NCBI GenBank assembly: GCA_900320045.1
Contig: ONQT01000013.1
Coordinates: 1-64,000 of the forward strand
Reading direction: 5' to 3'
From: an uncultured Prevotellaceae bacterium
Lineage (GTDB): Bacteria; Bacteroidota; Bacteroidia; Bacteroidales; Bacteroidaceae
Length of the DNA: 64,000 nucleotides
The translations under genes were made by a program, and so were the position numbers. Shown here piece after piece: positions 41,945 to 49,363 of this stretch. The notes under the pieces are model-generated. The model was not told the origin of the DNA. It saw only the letters and a list, made by a program, of their open reading frames with translations, and did no database searches. Position 1 is the first letter of the stretch. Every line of letters starts with the position of its first letter.

Positions 41945-42759
41945 TACGGATTTCGATAGTTACCATTACCTATCATGCAGCACGCACCTTACAGCGAACC
42001 CTCGACAGCGTGCTCAGCCAGACTTATCCCCACATCGAGCACCTCATCATCGATGGCGCTTCCAAGGACGATACCCTGCGGATAGCTGAGCAATACCAAG
42101 CCGCAAGTCGCCATGAGGTTATCATACAGTCGGAGCCCGACCGTGGCCTATACGATGCAATGAACAAGGGCTTGCAAAAGGCTACTGGCGATTACATTGT
42201 CTTCCTCAATGCAGGCGATTCGCTCTATGCCCCTGATACTATCCAGACGGTGGTGAAATCGGCGCAGAACGCCGATTCACAGTATTCGTCGGGTGCTTTG
42301 CCTTCAGGCGCGTCCACTTCTGATGCGTCGCTTCCTGCTGTCATTTATGGCGATACCGCTATCACCGATGGCGAGGGTCGCTTTCTCCATCTGCGTACCC
42401 ATCGGCCGCCAGAACACTTGTCGTGGCACTCGTTCCGACAAGGCATGCTGGTGTGCCATCAAGCGTTCTATGCCCGTTTGGATATAGCCCGCCAGATACC
42501 TTATCAGTTGAAATATCGCCATTCTGCTGATGTCGACTGGTGTATCCGTGTCATGAAGGAAGCCGAGCGTCAGGGCTTGCCATTGGTCAATACGCATGCT
42601 GTGTTAGCTAATTTCGAGGAAGGTGGCAATACGACGCAGAACCACCGAGCCTCTCTTCGCGAGCGTTTTCTGGTGATGTCCAGCCACTATGGCTATATCC
42701 AGACCGTCGCTCTGCATCTTTGGTTTGTCTTACGTGCCCTGTATAGGCGTTTTACCTGA
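41941..42759 (+). CDS. Glycosyltransferase family 2, with an in-frame low-complexity insertion
   Basis: This 272-residue GT-A enzyme has the N-terminal SIVTITYHAARTLQRTLDSVLSQTYPHIEHLIIDGASKDDT and the donor/metal region SEPDRGLYDAMNKGLQKATGDYIVFLNAGD. An insertion of about 25 residues (SAQNADSQYSSGALPSGAST...) lies between IQTVV and AVIYGDTAI, where relatives have a short loop. It contains a hairpin with loop CAGAA. Likely role: sugar transfer in surface polysaccharide assembly with the upstream GT4. Its start codon overlaps the stop of that gene. Confidence 0.92.
   Translation: MIRISIVTITYHAARTLQRTLDSVLSQTYPHIEHLIIDGASKDDTLRIAEQYQAASRHEVIIQSEPDRGLYDAMNKGLQKATGDYIVFLNAGDSLYAPDTIQTVVKSAQNADSQYSSGALPSGASTSDASLPAVIYGDTAITDGEGRFLHLRTHRPPEHLSWHSFRQGMLVCHQAFYARLDIARQIPYQLKYRHSADVDWCIRVMKEAERQGLPLVNTHAVLANFEEGGNTTQNHRASLRERFLVMSSHYGYIQTVALHLWFVLRALYRRFT
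42259..42275. repeat. CAGAA-loop hairpin inside the GT2 gene
   Basis: Stem TCGGCG/CGCCGA encloses the loop CAGAA. It begins the in-frame insertion in the glycosyltransferase. Its orientation relative to the gene is opposite to the copies in TatD and PL9, so it encodes SAQNAD instead of SGSA. Confidence 0.6.
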
Positions 42760-42790
42760 TATGTGCATGAACGTCCTGTCCAAATTCAGA

Positions 42791-44194
42791 ATGAACAAGG
42801 AAAAACGCGACTTGCTGGCAGCCATTCGCGAAGATCGTGAGATGACCCAGCGAGAGAAACTCTGGCTCATTGTGAGTCTGAGTATTCCCAGCATTCTGGC
42901 ACAGATATCCGCTACGGTGATGTTTTTTATCGATGCATCTATGGTGGGACATTTGGGTGCACAGGCTTCTGCTGCTATCGGACTTGTGGAAACCACAGGC
43001 TGGCTGATGGGCGGACTGGGTATGGCGGCGTCGATGGGGTTTTCCGTTCAGGTAGCTCATGCTATCGGGGCCAACGACTTGAAACGCGCCCGAAGGGTAA
43101 TGCGACAGTCGTTGGTCAGTTGTCTGTTGTGGAGTCTTTCCATTACAACGGCCGCGCTGGCCATCAGTGGCCGGTTGCCCTATTGGTTGGGGGGGACTGA
43201 GGAGATAGCGCATGATGCGACCATCTATTTTATCGTCATCGGCCTGTTTGGCATTTGTTTCCAATTGAGCGGTCTGGCGGCCTCTATGCTGAAGTGCTCG
43301 GGCAACATGAAGATACCCTCGGCCCTGAATATTGCCATGTGTGTCATGGATGTGGTCTTCAACTACATCTTTATATATGTCTTCCGTTTAGGAGTGTTGG
43401 GTGCTGCGCTTGGAACGGGTTTGGCAGAACTGTTGGCCGGCGGTCTTATGCTCTATTTCCTGCTGTGGCGCTCAGATATGCTGGGCATCTTCGGTCGTTA
43501 TCACCGCCGCAACCTGACTTGGCACGACTTCCGTCCCAAGGCAGAGGTGGTGCGTAACGCTTTTAACATTGGCGGTCCTATGGGGTTGAATCACGTGTTG
43601 ATGGGCTCTGCCCAGATTGTTAGCACCCTGATTGTCGCTCCTTTGGGAACGGTGGCCATTGCCGCCCATTCCTTGGCTATAACCGTTGAGAGTCTTTGCT
43701 ATATGCCCGGTTATGGCATTGCAGAGGCTGCTACCACGCTGGTTGGACAGAGTTTTGGTGCCGCTAAGGACCGACTGTGCCGTTCCTTTGCTTATATGTC
43801 GGCAGGGCTGGGCATCGTAGTGATGACGGCCATGGGTGTGCTGATGTGGGTTTTTGCCGCAGAACTGATGACTATCATGACCCCAGTTGACGATATTATC
43901 CGTATCGGTGCCGAGTGTCTGCGCATCGAGGCCTATGCCGAACCCATGTTTGCAGCAGCCATTGTCTGTAACGGCATCTTTGTAGGAGCCGGCGACACGT
44001 TGCGGCCGGCACTGATGAATCTGTTGTCTATGTGGGGCGTTCGTCTGACGCTGGCAGCGCTGTTGGCTACTACCTATGGCCTGCCTGGCGTTTGGACGGC
44101 TATGGCCGCCGAGCTTACCTTCCGTGGCGTCATCTTCCTGGCGCGGTTGTTCCAGGGCGGCTGGATGCGAAACATCAAGACCTCAAACGGATAG
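42791..44194 (+). CDS. MATE family efflux transporter
   Basis: This 467-residue protein has 12 membrane helices of the MatE superfamily, starting MNKEKRDLLAAIREDREMTQREKLW. Signatures include PSILAQISATVMFFIDASMVGHLGAQASAAIGL and, in the second half, GIAEAATTLVGQSFGA. It exports cationic compounds or drugs in exchange for Na+ or H+, or flips a lipid-linked product. An ATG at 42761, just after the GT2 stop, is an alternative start adding 10 residues. It is the third gene of the operon begun at 40679, so a role with the glycosyltransferases is possible. Its stop codon abuts the terminator tail of candidate RNA B. Confidence 0.92.
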   Translation: MNKEKRDLLAAIREDREMTQREKLWLIVSLSIPSILAQISATVMFFIDASMVGHLGAQASAAIGLVETTGWLMGGLGMAASMGFSVQVAHAIGANDLKRARRVMRQSLVSCLLWSLSITTAALAISGRLPYWLGGTEEIAHDATIYFIVIGLFGICFQLSGLAASMLKCSGNMKIPSALNIAMCVMDVVFNYIFIYVFRLGVLGAALGTGLAELLAGGLMLYFLLWRSDMLGIFGRYHRRNLTWHDFRPKAEVVRNAFNIGGPMGLNHVLMGSAQIVSTLIVAPLGTVAIAAHSLAITVESLCYMPGYGIAEAATTLVGQSFGAAKDRLCRSFAYMSAGLGIVVMTAMGVLMWVFAAELMTIMTPVDDIIRIGAECLRIEAYAEPMFAAAIVCNGIFVGAGDTLRPALMNLLSMWGVRLTLAALLATTYGLPGVWTAMAAELTFRGVIFLARLFQGGWMRNIKTSNG

Positions 44195-44420
44195 AAAAAA
44201 ACAATGCAGTCTACGAACCAATCGCCAACTGCATTCAACTTATCAATAACTAAAAACTTTTGCTTTCTCTAATTACCTTAGAATACTAACACCTTAAAAA
44301 CTTTACTACTAACTTATAAAACTACTAACCTAATGCGTCTTTTTGTTATCCTTACAGGCAATCTCTTTTACCTTGATACCTATCAGTTATCTCTGAAAAC
44401 AACTCTTTGTTTCCTTTTGA
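44195..44420 (-). ncRNA. Candidate small RNA B
   Basis: A minus-strand unit of about 225 nt begins after a -7 box TACCTTTG (44433-44426) and ends at a terminator whose stem is AATGCAGT/ACTGCATT (44203-44235), followed by a T-run. No protein is evident. The promoter neighbourhood (AATCGTCGTACCTTTGCATC) and a TTGA-N6-TCAA box 60 bp upstream match candidate RNA A. Both loci also contain the short A-rich segment CAATAACTAAAAAC on the plus strand, though at different places. It lies just downstream of rsmA on the same strand, so an rsmA 3'-derived transcript is an alternative. Confidence 0.45.
44203..44235 (-). terminator. Terminator of candidate small RNA B (and of rsmA read-through)
   Basis: Minus-strand AATGCAGT, 17-nt loop, ACTGCATT, then GTTTTTTTT. 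Confidence 0.75.
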
Positions 44421-44425
44421 CGATG

Positions 44426-44433
44426 CAAAGGTA
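44426..44433 (-). promoter_or_regulatory. -7 promoter element of candidate small RNA B
   Basis: TACCTTTG on the minus strand in the same sequence setting as RNA A (CGTCGTA-CTTTGCATCGTCAAA). A -33 TTTG is not clear here, so activation through the upstream box is plausible. Confidence 0.6.
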
Positions 44434-44493
44434 CGACGATTTTTGAAACGTTGTTCCGTTTCTTTTCATTTTTGCGAAAAAAAAGGCTTATTC

Positions 44494-44507
44494 TTGATAC
44501 AAATCAA
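44494..44507. promoter_or_regulatory. Crp/Fnr-type box upstream of RNA B
   Basis: TTGATACAAATCAA is a perfect Fnr-like dyad (TTGAT-N4-ATCAA). It overlaps the stop codon of rsmA (44504-44506) and lies 60 bp upstream of the -7 box. Confidence 0.6.
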
Positions 44508-45334
44508 GACATTGTGTCCGCACACACATCATTTGTGGTCGCACACAAGGCTTTTTCAACCATGTTGGTAAGCTCTACGAACTGCGCAATGGTCAGTTGT
44601 TCAGGGCGTAATGTCATAAAGGGGTGCTCAAAAGGTTCTTTGACGAGCTGACGCAGTGAGACACGCAGCATTTTGCGCCGCTGGTTGAAGACTGTCTTCA
44701 CCACTCGCTTGAACAGTTGCTCGTCGCAGCCTAAGTGCTGAACCTCATTGCGGGTCATGCGGATGACGGCACTCTGCACCTTGGGAGGCGGGTTGAAGAC
44801 ACTGGGCTCTACGGTAAACAAGTACTCCACATTGTACCACGCCTGGATGAGAACCGACAGAATGCCGTATTGCTTGTTGCCGGGCTTCGCAGCCATACGC
44901 ACGGCCACCTCATGCTGAATCATGCCCGTACAGCAGGGAATGAGGTCGCGGTTGTCCAGCATCTTAAAGAATATCTGCGACGAGATGTCGTAGGGGTAGT
45001 TGCCCGTAAGCACAAACTGTGCCCCGTCGAATACTTTGCTCAAGTCCATCCGCAGAAAGTCACCCTCTATGATGGGAGAGGAGAGAGTTGCTTCTTGGTC
45101 CTCGCGGAACAGTGTCCCTTTGAGGTACGCAACACTCTCGCGGTCAATCTCCACCACCTTCAGCGGGCGTGGCTTCTCTACCAGAAACTGTGTCATCACA
45201 CCCATGCCAGGCCCCACCTCCAATACGGGCAGGGCGGGGTAGGGCTCGTCTACCGTGTCGGCTATTCGCTTGGCAATGCCGAGGTCAGTCAGGAAGTGCT
45301 GACCCAGATTTTTCTTCGGACGTACTTGCTTCAT
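44504..45334 (-). CDS. rsmA: 16S rRNA dimethyladenosine transferase (KsgA)
   Basis: This 276-residue SAM-dependent enzyme dimethylates two adjacent adenosines near the 3' end of 16S rRNA. The start MKQVRPKKNLGQHFLTD is the family hallmark. LEVGPGMGVMTQFL (SAM motif I), EIDRES, and the catalytic motif LTGNYPYDISSQIFFKML are present, and a C-terminal helical domain follows. The frame extends upstream to 45370, but the ATG at 45334 is the conserved start. A complete promoter places transcription initiation at or next to that ATG, so the mRNA is probably leaderless. Confidence 0.96.
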   Translation of the reverse strand: MKQVRPKKNLGQHFLTDLGIAKRIADTVDEPYPALPVLEVGPGMGVMTQFLVEKPRPLKVVEIDRESVAYLKGTLFREDQEATLSSPIIEGDFLRMDLSKVFDGAQFVLTGNYPYDISSQIFFKMLDNRDLIPCCTGMIQHEVAVRMAAKPGNKQYGILSVLIQAWYNVEYLFTVEPSVFNPPPKVQSAVIRMTRNEVQHLGCDEQLFKRVVKTVFNQRRKMLRVSLRQLVKEPFEHPFMTLRPEQLTIAQFVELTNMVEKALCATTNDVCADTMS

Positions 45335-45339
45335 GGTTG

Positions 45340-45371
45340 CAAAGTTACGAAATATTGAACGAACGGCCAAA
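45340..45371 (-). promoter_or_regulatory. Promoter of rsmA, fused to its start codon
   Basis: TTTG (45371-45368) and TAACTTTG (45347-45340) are separated by 20 bp. Only CAACC separates the -7 box from the ATG at 45334. Confidence 0.75.
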
Positions 45372-45384
45372 TAATCTTATAAAA

Positions 45385-45414
45385 AAGCCGCTGACTGTGA
45401 TGAGTCAGCGGCTT
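45385..45414 (-). terminator. Terminator of nhaD
   Basis: A perfect 12-bp stem (AAGCCGCTGACT / AGTCAGCGGCTT) with a 6-nt loop, followed on the minus strand by a T-run. Confidence 0.9.
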
Positions 45415-45437
45415 CGTATTTGCTTTTTGCAGGTGTT

Positions 45438-46778
45438 TTAGAACAGTCCCTCGAGAACGTTCTTCTCGCACCAGTAGTAGATGATACCGCAGAGATAGCC
45501 TACGAAGACAATCCACGAAATCTTCTTCATGTACCAGCCGAAGGTAATCTTCTCGAGACCCATTACAACAACACCAGCGGCTGAACCGATGATCAGCATC
45601 GAACCGCCTACGCCGGCACAGTAGGCCAGCAGCTGCCAGAAGACGCCGTCTACGGCCATGTCACCAGCAGCCTCGACAGGATACATGCCCATGCAACCTG
45701 CTACGAGAGGCACGTTGTCAACGATAGACGACAGCACACCGATGATGCCGGTGACGAGGTAGTGGTTGCCCTGGAAGATCTCGTTGAGACCCTGTCCCAT
45801 AGCGGTCAGAACGCCTACCTCAGACAGTACGGCAACGGCCATCAGGATGCCGAGGAAGAACATGATGGTAGAGAGGTCAATCTTTGACATGATGTCGCTG
45901 ACACGCTTGGCCATTGTATCGTTCTCGTCGGTGTCGTGGTGGAAAATCTCCGTGGTAACCCACAGAATGCCCAGTACGAGCAGGATGCCCATGAACGGAG
46001 GCAGGTGGGTGATGGTCTTGAAGATAGGTACGAACACCAGACCGCCAACGCCAAGCCAGAAGATGGCGGTGCGCTGGGCCTTGGTGAATTGGCTGGCACC
46101 AGACTTGGGCAGGTTTTGCTCCTTATCGAAGCGCCCCTTCAGTTGTGTGCTGATGATGGCTGCAGGGATAATCATCGAGATGAGTGAGGGGAGGAAAATC
46201 TCGGTCAGCACACCCTGAGTGGTGATAACACCCTTGATCCAAAGCATGATGGTGGTGACGTCGCCAATGGGTGAGAAAGCCCCACCGGAGTTGGCAGCGA
46301 TAACAACCAGGGCAGCGTACCACAGACGGTCTTCGCGCTCCTGGACGAGTTTGCGCAGCACCATAATCATCACGATAGAGGTGGTCAGATTATCAAGGAT
46401 GGCCGACAGGAAGAAGGTCATGAAGGCCATGCGCCACATGAGTTTGCGTTTCGAGCTGGTTTTCAGCGAGTCGCGCACGAAGTTGAAGCCCCCGTTGCTG
46501 TCGACAATCTCGACGATGGTCATAGCACCCATCAGGAAGAACAGCGTTCCAGCTGCGTCACCCAGGTGGTGCTCAATGGCCTCTGCCACGCGGTGTGCAA
46601 CTTCACCAGCGGCAATAGTGGGATAGTAACTGGCTGGATCGACCATCAGCAGCGTCCAGCAAACGACACACATCAGCAGGGCAATAGCAGCCTTGTTGAC
46701 TTTCGTCACGCTCTCCAGGGCAATGCACAGATAGCCTATGCAGAAAGCGATGACGATGCAAAGTGTTAATGTTGACAT
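45438..46778 (-). CDS. nhaD: NhaD-type sodium:proton antiporter
   Basis: This 446-residue membrane protein has about 12 helices. Its diagnostic segments are FFLMGAMTIVEIVDSNGGFNFV, FFLSAILDNLTTSIVM, IAANSGGAFSPIGDVTTIMLW and SSIVDNVPLVAGCMGMY, matching NhaD of the ion transporter superfamily. It exports Na+ in exchange for H+. In a cell that also pumps Na+ with a decarboxylase and imports solutes with Na+, it helps set the sodium gradient and internal pH. A -7 box lies at 46828-46821. Confidence 0.94.
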   Translation of the reverse strand: MSTLTLCIVIAFCIGYLCIALESVTKVNKAAIALLMCVVCWTLLMVDPASYYPTIAAGEVAHRVAEAIEHHLGDAAGTLFFLMGAMTIVEIVDSNGGFNFVRDSLKTSSKRKLMWRMAFMTFFLSAILDNLTTSIVMIMVLRKLVQEREDRLWYAALVVIAANSGGAFSPIGDVTTIMLWIKGVITTQGVLTEIFLPSLISMIIPAAIISTQLKGRFDKEQNLPKSGASQFTKAQRTAIFWLGVGGLVFVPIFKTITHLPPFMGILLVLGILWVTTEIFHHDTDENDTMAKRVSDIMSKIDLSTIMFFLGILMAVAVLSEVGVLTAMGQGLNEIFQGNHYLVTGIIGVLSSIVDNVPLVAGCMGMYPVEAAGDMAVDGVFWQLLAYCAGVGGSMLIIGSAAGVVVMGLEKITFGWYMKKISWIVFVGYLCGIIYYWCEKNVLEGLF

Positions 46779-46820
46779 GTTTTAATAGGTTTTTTATGTA
46801 TGTTTTCTTGTATCTGGGTG

Positions 46821-46828
46821 CAAAGGTA
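46821..46828 (-). promoter_or_regulatory. -7 promoter element of nhaD
   Basis: TACCTTTG on the minus strand about 42 nt before the ATG. A 21-bp sequence identical to that upstream of topB lies 23 bp further upstream (46852-46872). Confidence 0.65.
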
Positions 46829-46851
46829 CGAAAAAAAGTGAAAAGTGAAGA

Positions 46852-46872
46852 GTGAAAAGTGAAAAATTTGCT
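46852..46872. repeat. Promoter-linked repeat, nhaD copy
   Basis: Identical over 21 bp to 29178-29198, with the same distance to the -7 box of the downstream gene. It is embedded in a longer run of AGTGAAA-type units. Confidence 0.8.
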
Positions 46873-46910
46873 ACCGCGTGGGGATAATCGTAATCTTCAT
46901 GCTACAAACG

Positions 46911-47573
46911 TCACATCAACAGCTTTTCTATCATCGGAATTTCGATGCGTCCTCGGTGCAGCGAGATGAGTCCGTCGGCCTGCATCCCGTTGAGAGCGTT
47001 GCTGATGTCCAGTCGGCTGTCGTTCAGCTCCTGGGCAATCTGTGTCATTAGTACGTTGAAGGTCTTGGTTCCTGCGGGGTACAGACAGCGTGAGAAGAAG
47101 AAGCGGACGATGCGCTCGCGAAGGCTGCGGGGCGCCGACCGCCAGGCATGGCGGCGAAGGCGCTGTGTCTCGGTTGCCAGGATGTTCACCAGGTTGAGGC
47201 GGAACACCAGCTGTGTCTCCATGAGCAGCATGACTTCCTGCTTGTCGATGGTGATGAGATTGCAGGGCGTCTCGGCCTTGAAGGTCGATGTGTAGCGTTG
47301 TGACAGTCCGAAGATGCGCTCTGGCTGCACGATGTAGGGGGCCGTCATGTGTTCCGTGACGCGGCAGGTGTGGTCGTCACTCTGTGTCTTGCTCTGCAGC
47401 GTGCCGTGCGTCAGGAAGAAAATCTGCGAGCAAGGGTCGCCCTCCTTGACGAGGCGTTTGCCGGCTGCCACCTTGAGGAATCCCAACTTGGTGTGTCCCA
47501 CCACCTCCATGAGGTCGGCGTGACTCATTCCCTGAAACAGGGTAAATCGCAACAGCTGGTCGTATATTTCCAT
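46911..47573 (-). CDS. Crp/Fnr-family transcriptional regulator
   Basis: This 220-residue regulator has an N-terminal cyclic-nucleotide-binding-like fold (about 15-120: LFQGMSHADLMEVVG, KEGDPCSQIFFLTHGTL), a dimerisation helix (about 130-150) and a C-terminal winged helix-turn-helix (about 165-215, NVLMTQIAQELNDSRLDISNALNGMQADGLISL). The phosphate-binding cassette of true cAMP-binding Crp is not evident, nor is the Fnr iron-sulfur cysteine cluster, so its ligand is unknown; haem or redox sensing as in HcpR-type relatives is possible. It follows apbE by 3 bp in a minus-strand operon. It is a candidate binder for the TTGA-N6-TCAA boxes at 40563 and 44494, which is speculation. Confidence 0.9.
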   Translation of the reverse strand: MEIYDQLLRFTLFQGMSHADLMEVVGHTKLGFLKVAAGKRLVKEGDPCSQIFFLTHGTLQSKTQSDDHTCRVTEHMTAPYIVQPERIFGLSQRYTSTFKAETPCNLITIDKQEVMLLMETQLVFRLNLVNILATETQRLRRHAWRSAPRSLRERIVRFFFSRCLYPAGTKTFNVLMTQIAQELNDSRLDISNALNGMQADGLISLHRGRIEIPMIEKLLM

Positions 47574-47576
47574 GTT

Positions 47577-48629
47577 TTATTGGCCGACAGCGTCTTTGAG
47601 CGACGGTGAATACCATACCTTGTTTTCGCCCTTGTCGTCGTAGATGAGGTAGGCCATCAGTTCGGGGTGCTTGTCCAGAATGCGACGAGCTCCCTCGAAG
47701 CCCATGACCATAAAGGCCGTTGCATAGGCGTCGGCAATGGCACAGCGGTCGCATAACACCGTGGCCGACAGGATGTTATGCTGTACGGGATGGCCGGTCT
47801 TGGGGTCGATGGTATGGGCATATTTGCGACCGTTCTTATAATAGAAGTTGCGGTAGTTGCCGCTGGTGGCCATCGCCTTGTCGGTAATGTTGAGCACGGT
47901 CTGCAGTTCGCCGCTGACGTGGAGCGAGTCGTCTGTGGGCTTGGTGACGCCAATCTTCCACGGCAGTCGCTTCTCACTAATGCCGCAGGTGACCACCTCG
48001 CCACCGATTTCCACCAGATAGTTCTTGATGCCTTTGTCTGCCAGCACCTTCGCAACGGCATCTACGCCATAGCCCTTGGCAATGGCCGAGCAGTCGAGCA
48101 TGGTGCGAGCGTCCTGTTTCTCAATGACGCCCAGTCGCCTGTCTCTGGCCTCTTCAAACTTAACCTTCTGATAACCAACAAACTGCCGGATGCTGTCCAC
48201 CTGTTCGGAGGTAGGCATTTGGCCGTTCTTGAAGCCAAAGCCCCAGGCGTTGACCAGCGGTGCCACAGTCATGTCAAAGGCGCCGTCGGTGTCCTTGGAG
48301 ATGTTCATGCCCAGCTGGAAGACATCGAGGAACATGCGTCCCGTCTCCGAGTCGGGAATGATGCCGTCGCCCGTGTTGACACGGGTGATGACGCTCTTTT
48401 CGTTGAACATGGACAGGGCGGCGTCGACCTGCTTCAGCTTGTCCTCAATCTCTGCCTTCAGGTCCTCATCGTATTGATAGGTGATGCTGTATGTGGTACC
48501 GAAGATGAATCCCTGGCTGTGCTGATAGGGTATGGACCGCTGCTGACGGATGATGAACACCGTACCCACAATGAGTAGGGTGAGGAAGGGCAGTTGCCAG
48601 ATGAGTTTCTTCTTGCGTGTAGAATCCAT
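47577..48629 (-). CDS. apbE: FAD:protein FMN transferase
   Basis: This 350-residue protein has an N-terminal signal anchor (KLIWQLPFLTLLIVGTVFII) and the ApbE domain: GTTYSITY, LSMFNEKSVITRVN, DGAFDMTVAPLVNAWGFG, LDCSAIAKGYGVDAVA, YLVEIGGEV, YAHTIDPKTGHPV, and the metal-binding CDRCAIADAYATAFMVMG. It covalently attaches FMN to threonine residues of flavoproteins such as Nqr/Rnf subunits on the outer face of the membrane. It lies between DUF6048 and the Crp/Fnr gene in the same operon. Confidence 0.95.
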   Translation of the reverse strand: MDSTRKKKLIWQLPFLTLLIVGTVFIIRQQRSIPYQHSQGFIFGTTYSITYQYDEDLKAEIEDKLKQVDAALSMFNEKSVITRVNTGDGIIPDSETGRMFLDVFQLGMNISKDTDGAFDMTVAPLVNAWGFGFKNGQMPTSEQVDSIRQFVGYQKVKFEEARDRRLGVIEKQDARTMLDCSAIAKGYGVDAVAKVLADKGIKNYLVEIGGEVVTCGISEKRLPWKIGVTKPTDDSLHVSGELQTVLNITDKAMATSGNYRNFYYKNGRKYAHTIDPKTGHPVQHNILSATVLCDRCAIADAYATAFMVMGFEGARRILDKHPELMAYLIYDDKGENKVWYSPSLKDAVGQ

Positions 48630-48667
48630 AGTAGTGGGTTTTTAGCTGTTTGTTCTTTCTATAGTGT

Positions 48668-49363
48668 CTAAATGTCTATAATCACGTTGACATTGCCGAC
48701 GAAGTTGTCCTTGCCGTTCAGACCGAAGCCCGGCACGTACCAGGCGTCGCCGATGTCGTCCGACTTCTGGACGAGTCGGCGCAGGTAGCGGATAGTCCAG
48801 CCTAAGTGCAGCGGACCGTAAATCTGGGCGTCGATGCCGAAGACGGCTTCTGCCCAGTGCTGCGAACAACTCATTCCCTCGACGCCGAAGGGTGCCTGGG
48901 TCTTGTAGACAGGATCCTTCAGGCTTGGATTTTGAATGTCGGCCTTGAAGAAGGTGCAGGCATAGCGCAGTCCGGCATAGAGTCGGTTGGGCTGGTGTTT
49001 GTTCTTCAGCACGTTGATGTCCATGCCCAGTCGGAAGTAGGGGGCCGTGGTCTTGTATATCAGCCCCGTTGTCTCGTCTTCCTTATGGTTGGCACGTCCT
49101 ATACCCATTTCGAAGACGGGAAACCACTGGTCGTGCAGGTTGATTCGTAGCGTTCCCTCTAATTCTCCGTGGTCGCTGAGCATCAACTGTGCAGCCGACG
49201 CCAGGTCGAAAGACACCTGAAAGCCCTTGAAGAAGGGTATAGAGTCCTTCTCCAACCGGAATATCTTCTGGCCGTAGGCTGCCGATGGTGCCAGGAGCAA
49301 CCACAGTACAAGACTAACGGCGATCCTTGAGACGAAGCAGGAAATGGGCTGTCGATGCGTCAT
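48668..49363 (-). CDS. DUF6048 family outer-membrane-like protein
   Basis: This 231-residue protein has a signal peptide (about 11-32, VSRIAVSLVLWLLLAPSAAYGQ) and a body of amphipathic strands (LRINLHDQWFPVFEMGIGRA, YFRLGMDINVLKN, LYAGLRYACTFF, LHLGWTIRYLRRLV, NFVGNVNVIIDI) consistent with a small beta-barrel. It matches the Bacteroidota family DUF6048, which follows DUF6452 in related genomes. The only ATG overlaps the upstream gene by 50 bp, an unusually long overlap within the operon. Function unknown. Confidence 0.8.
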   Translation of the reverse strand: MTHRQPISCFVSRIAVSLVLWLLLAPSAAYGQKIFRLEKDSIPFFKGFQVSFDLASAAQLMLSDHGELEGTLRINLHDQWFPVFEMGIGRANHKEDETTGLIYKTTAPYFRLGMDINVLKNKHQPNRLYAGLRYACTFFKADIQNPSLKDPVYKTQAPFGVEGMSCSQHWAEAVFGIDAQIYGPLHLGWTIRYLRRLVQKSDDIGDAWYVPGFGLNGKDNFVGNVNVIIDI

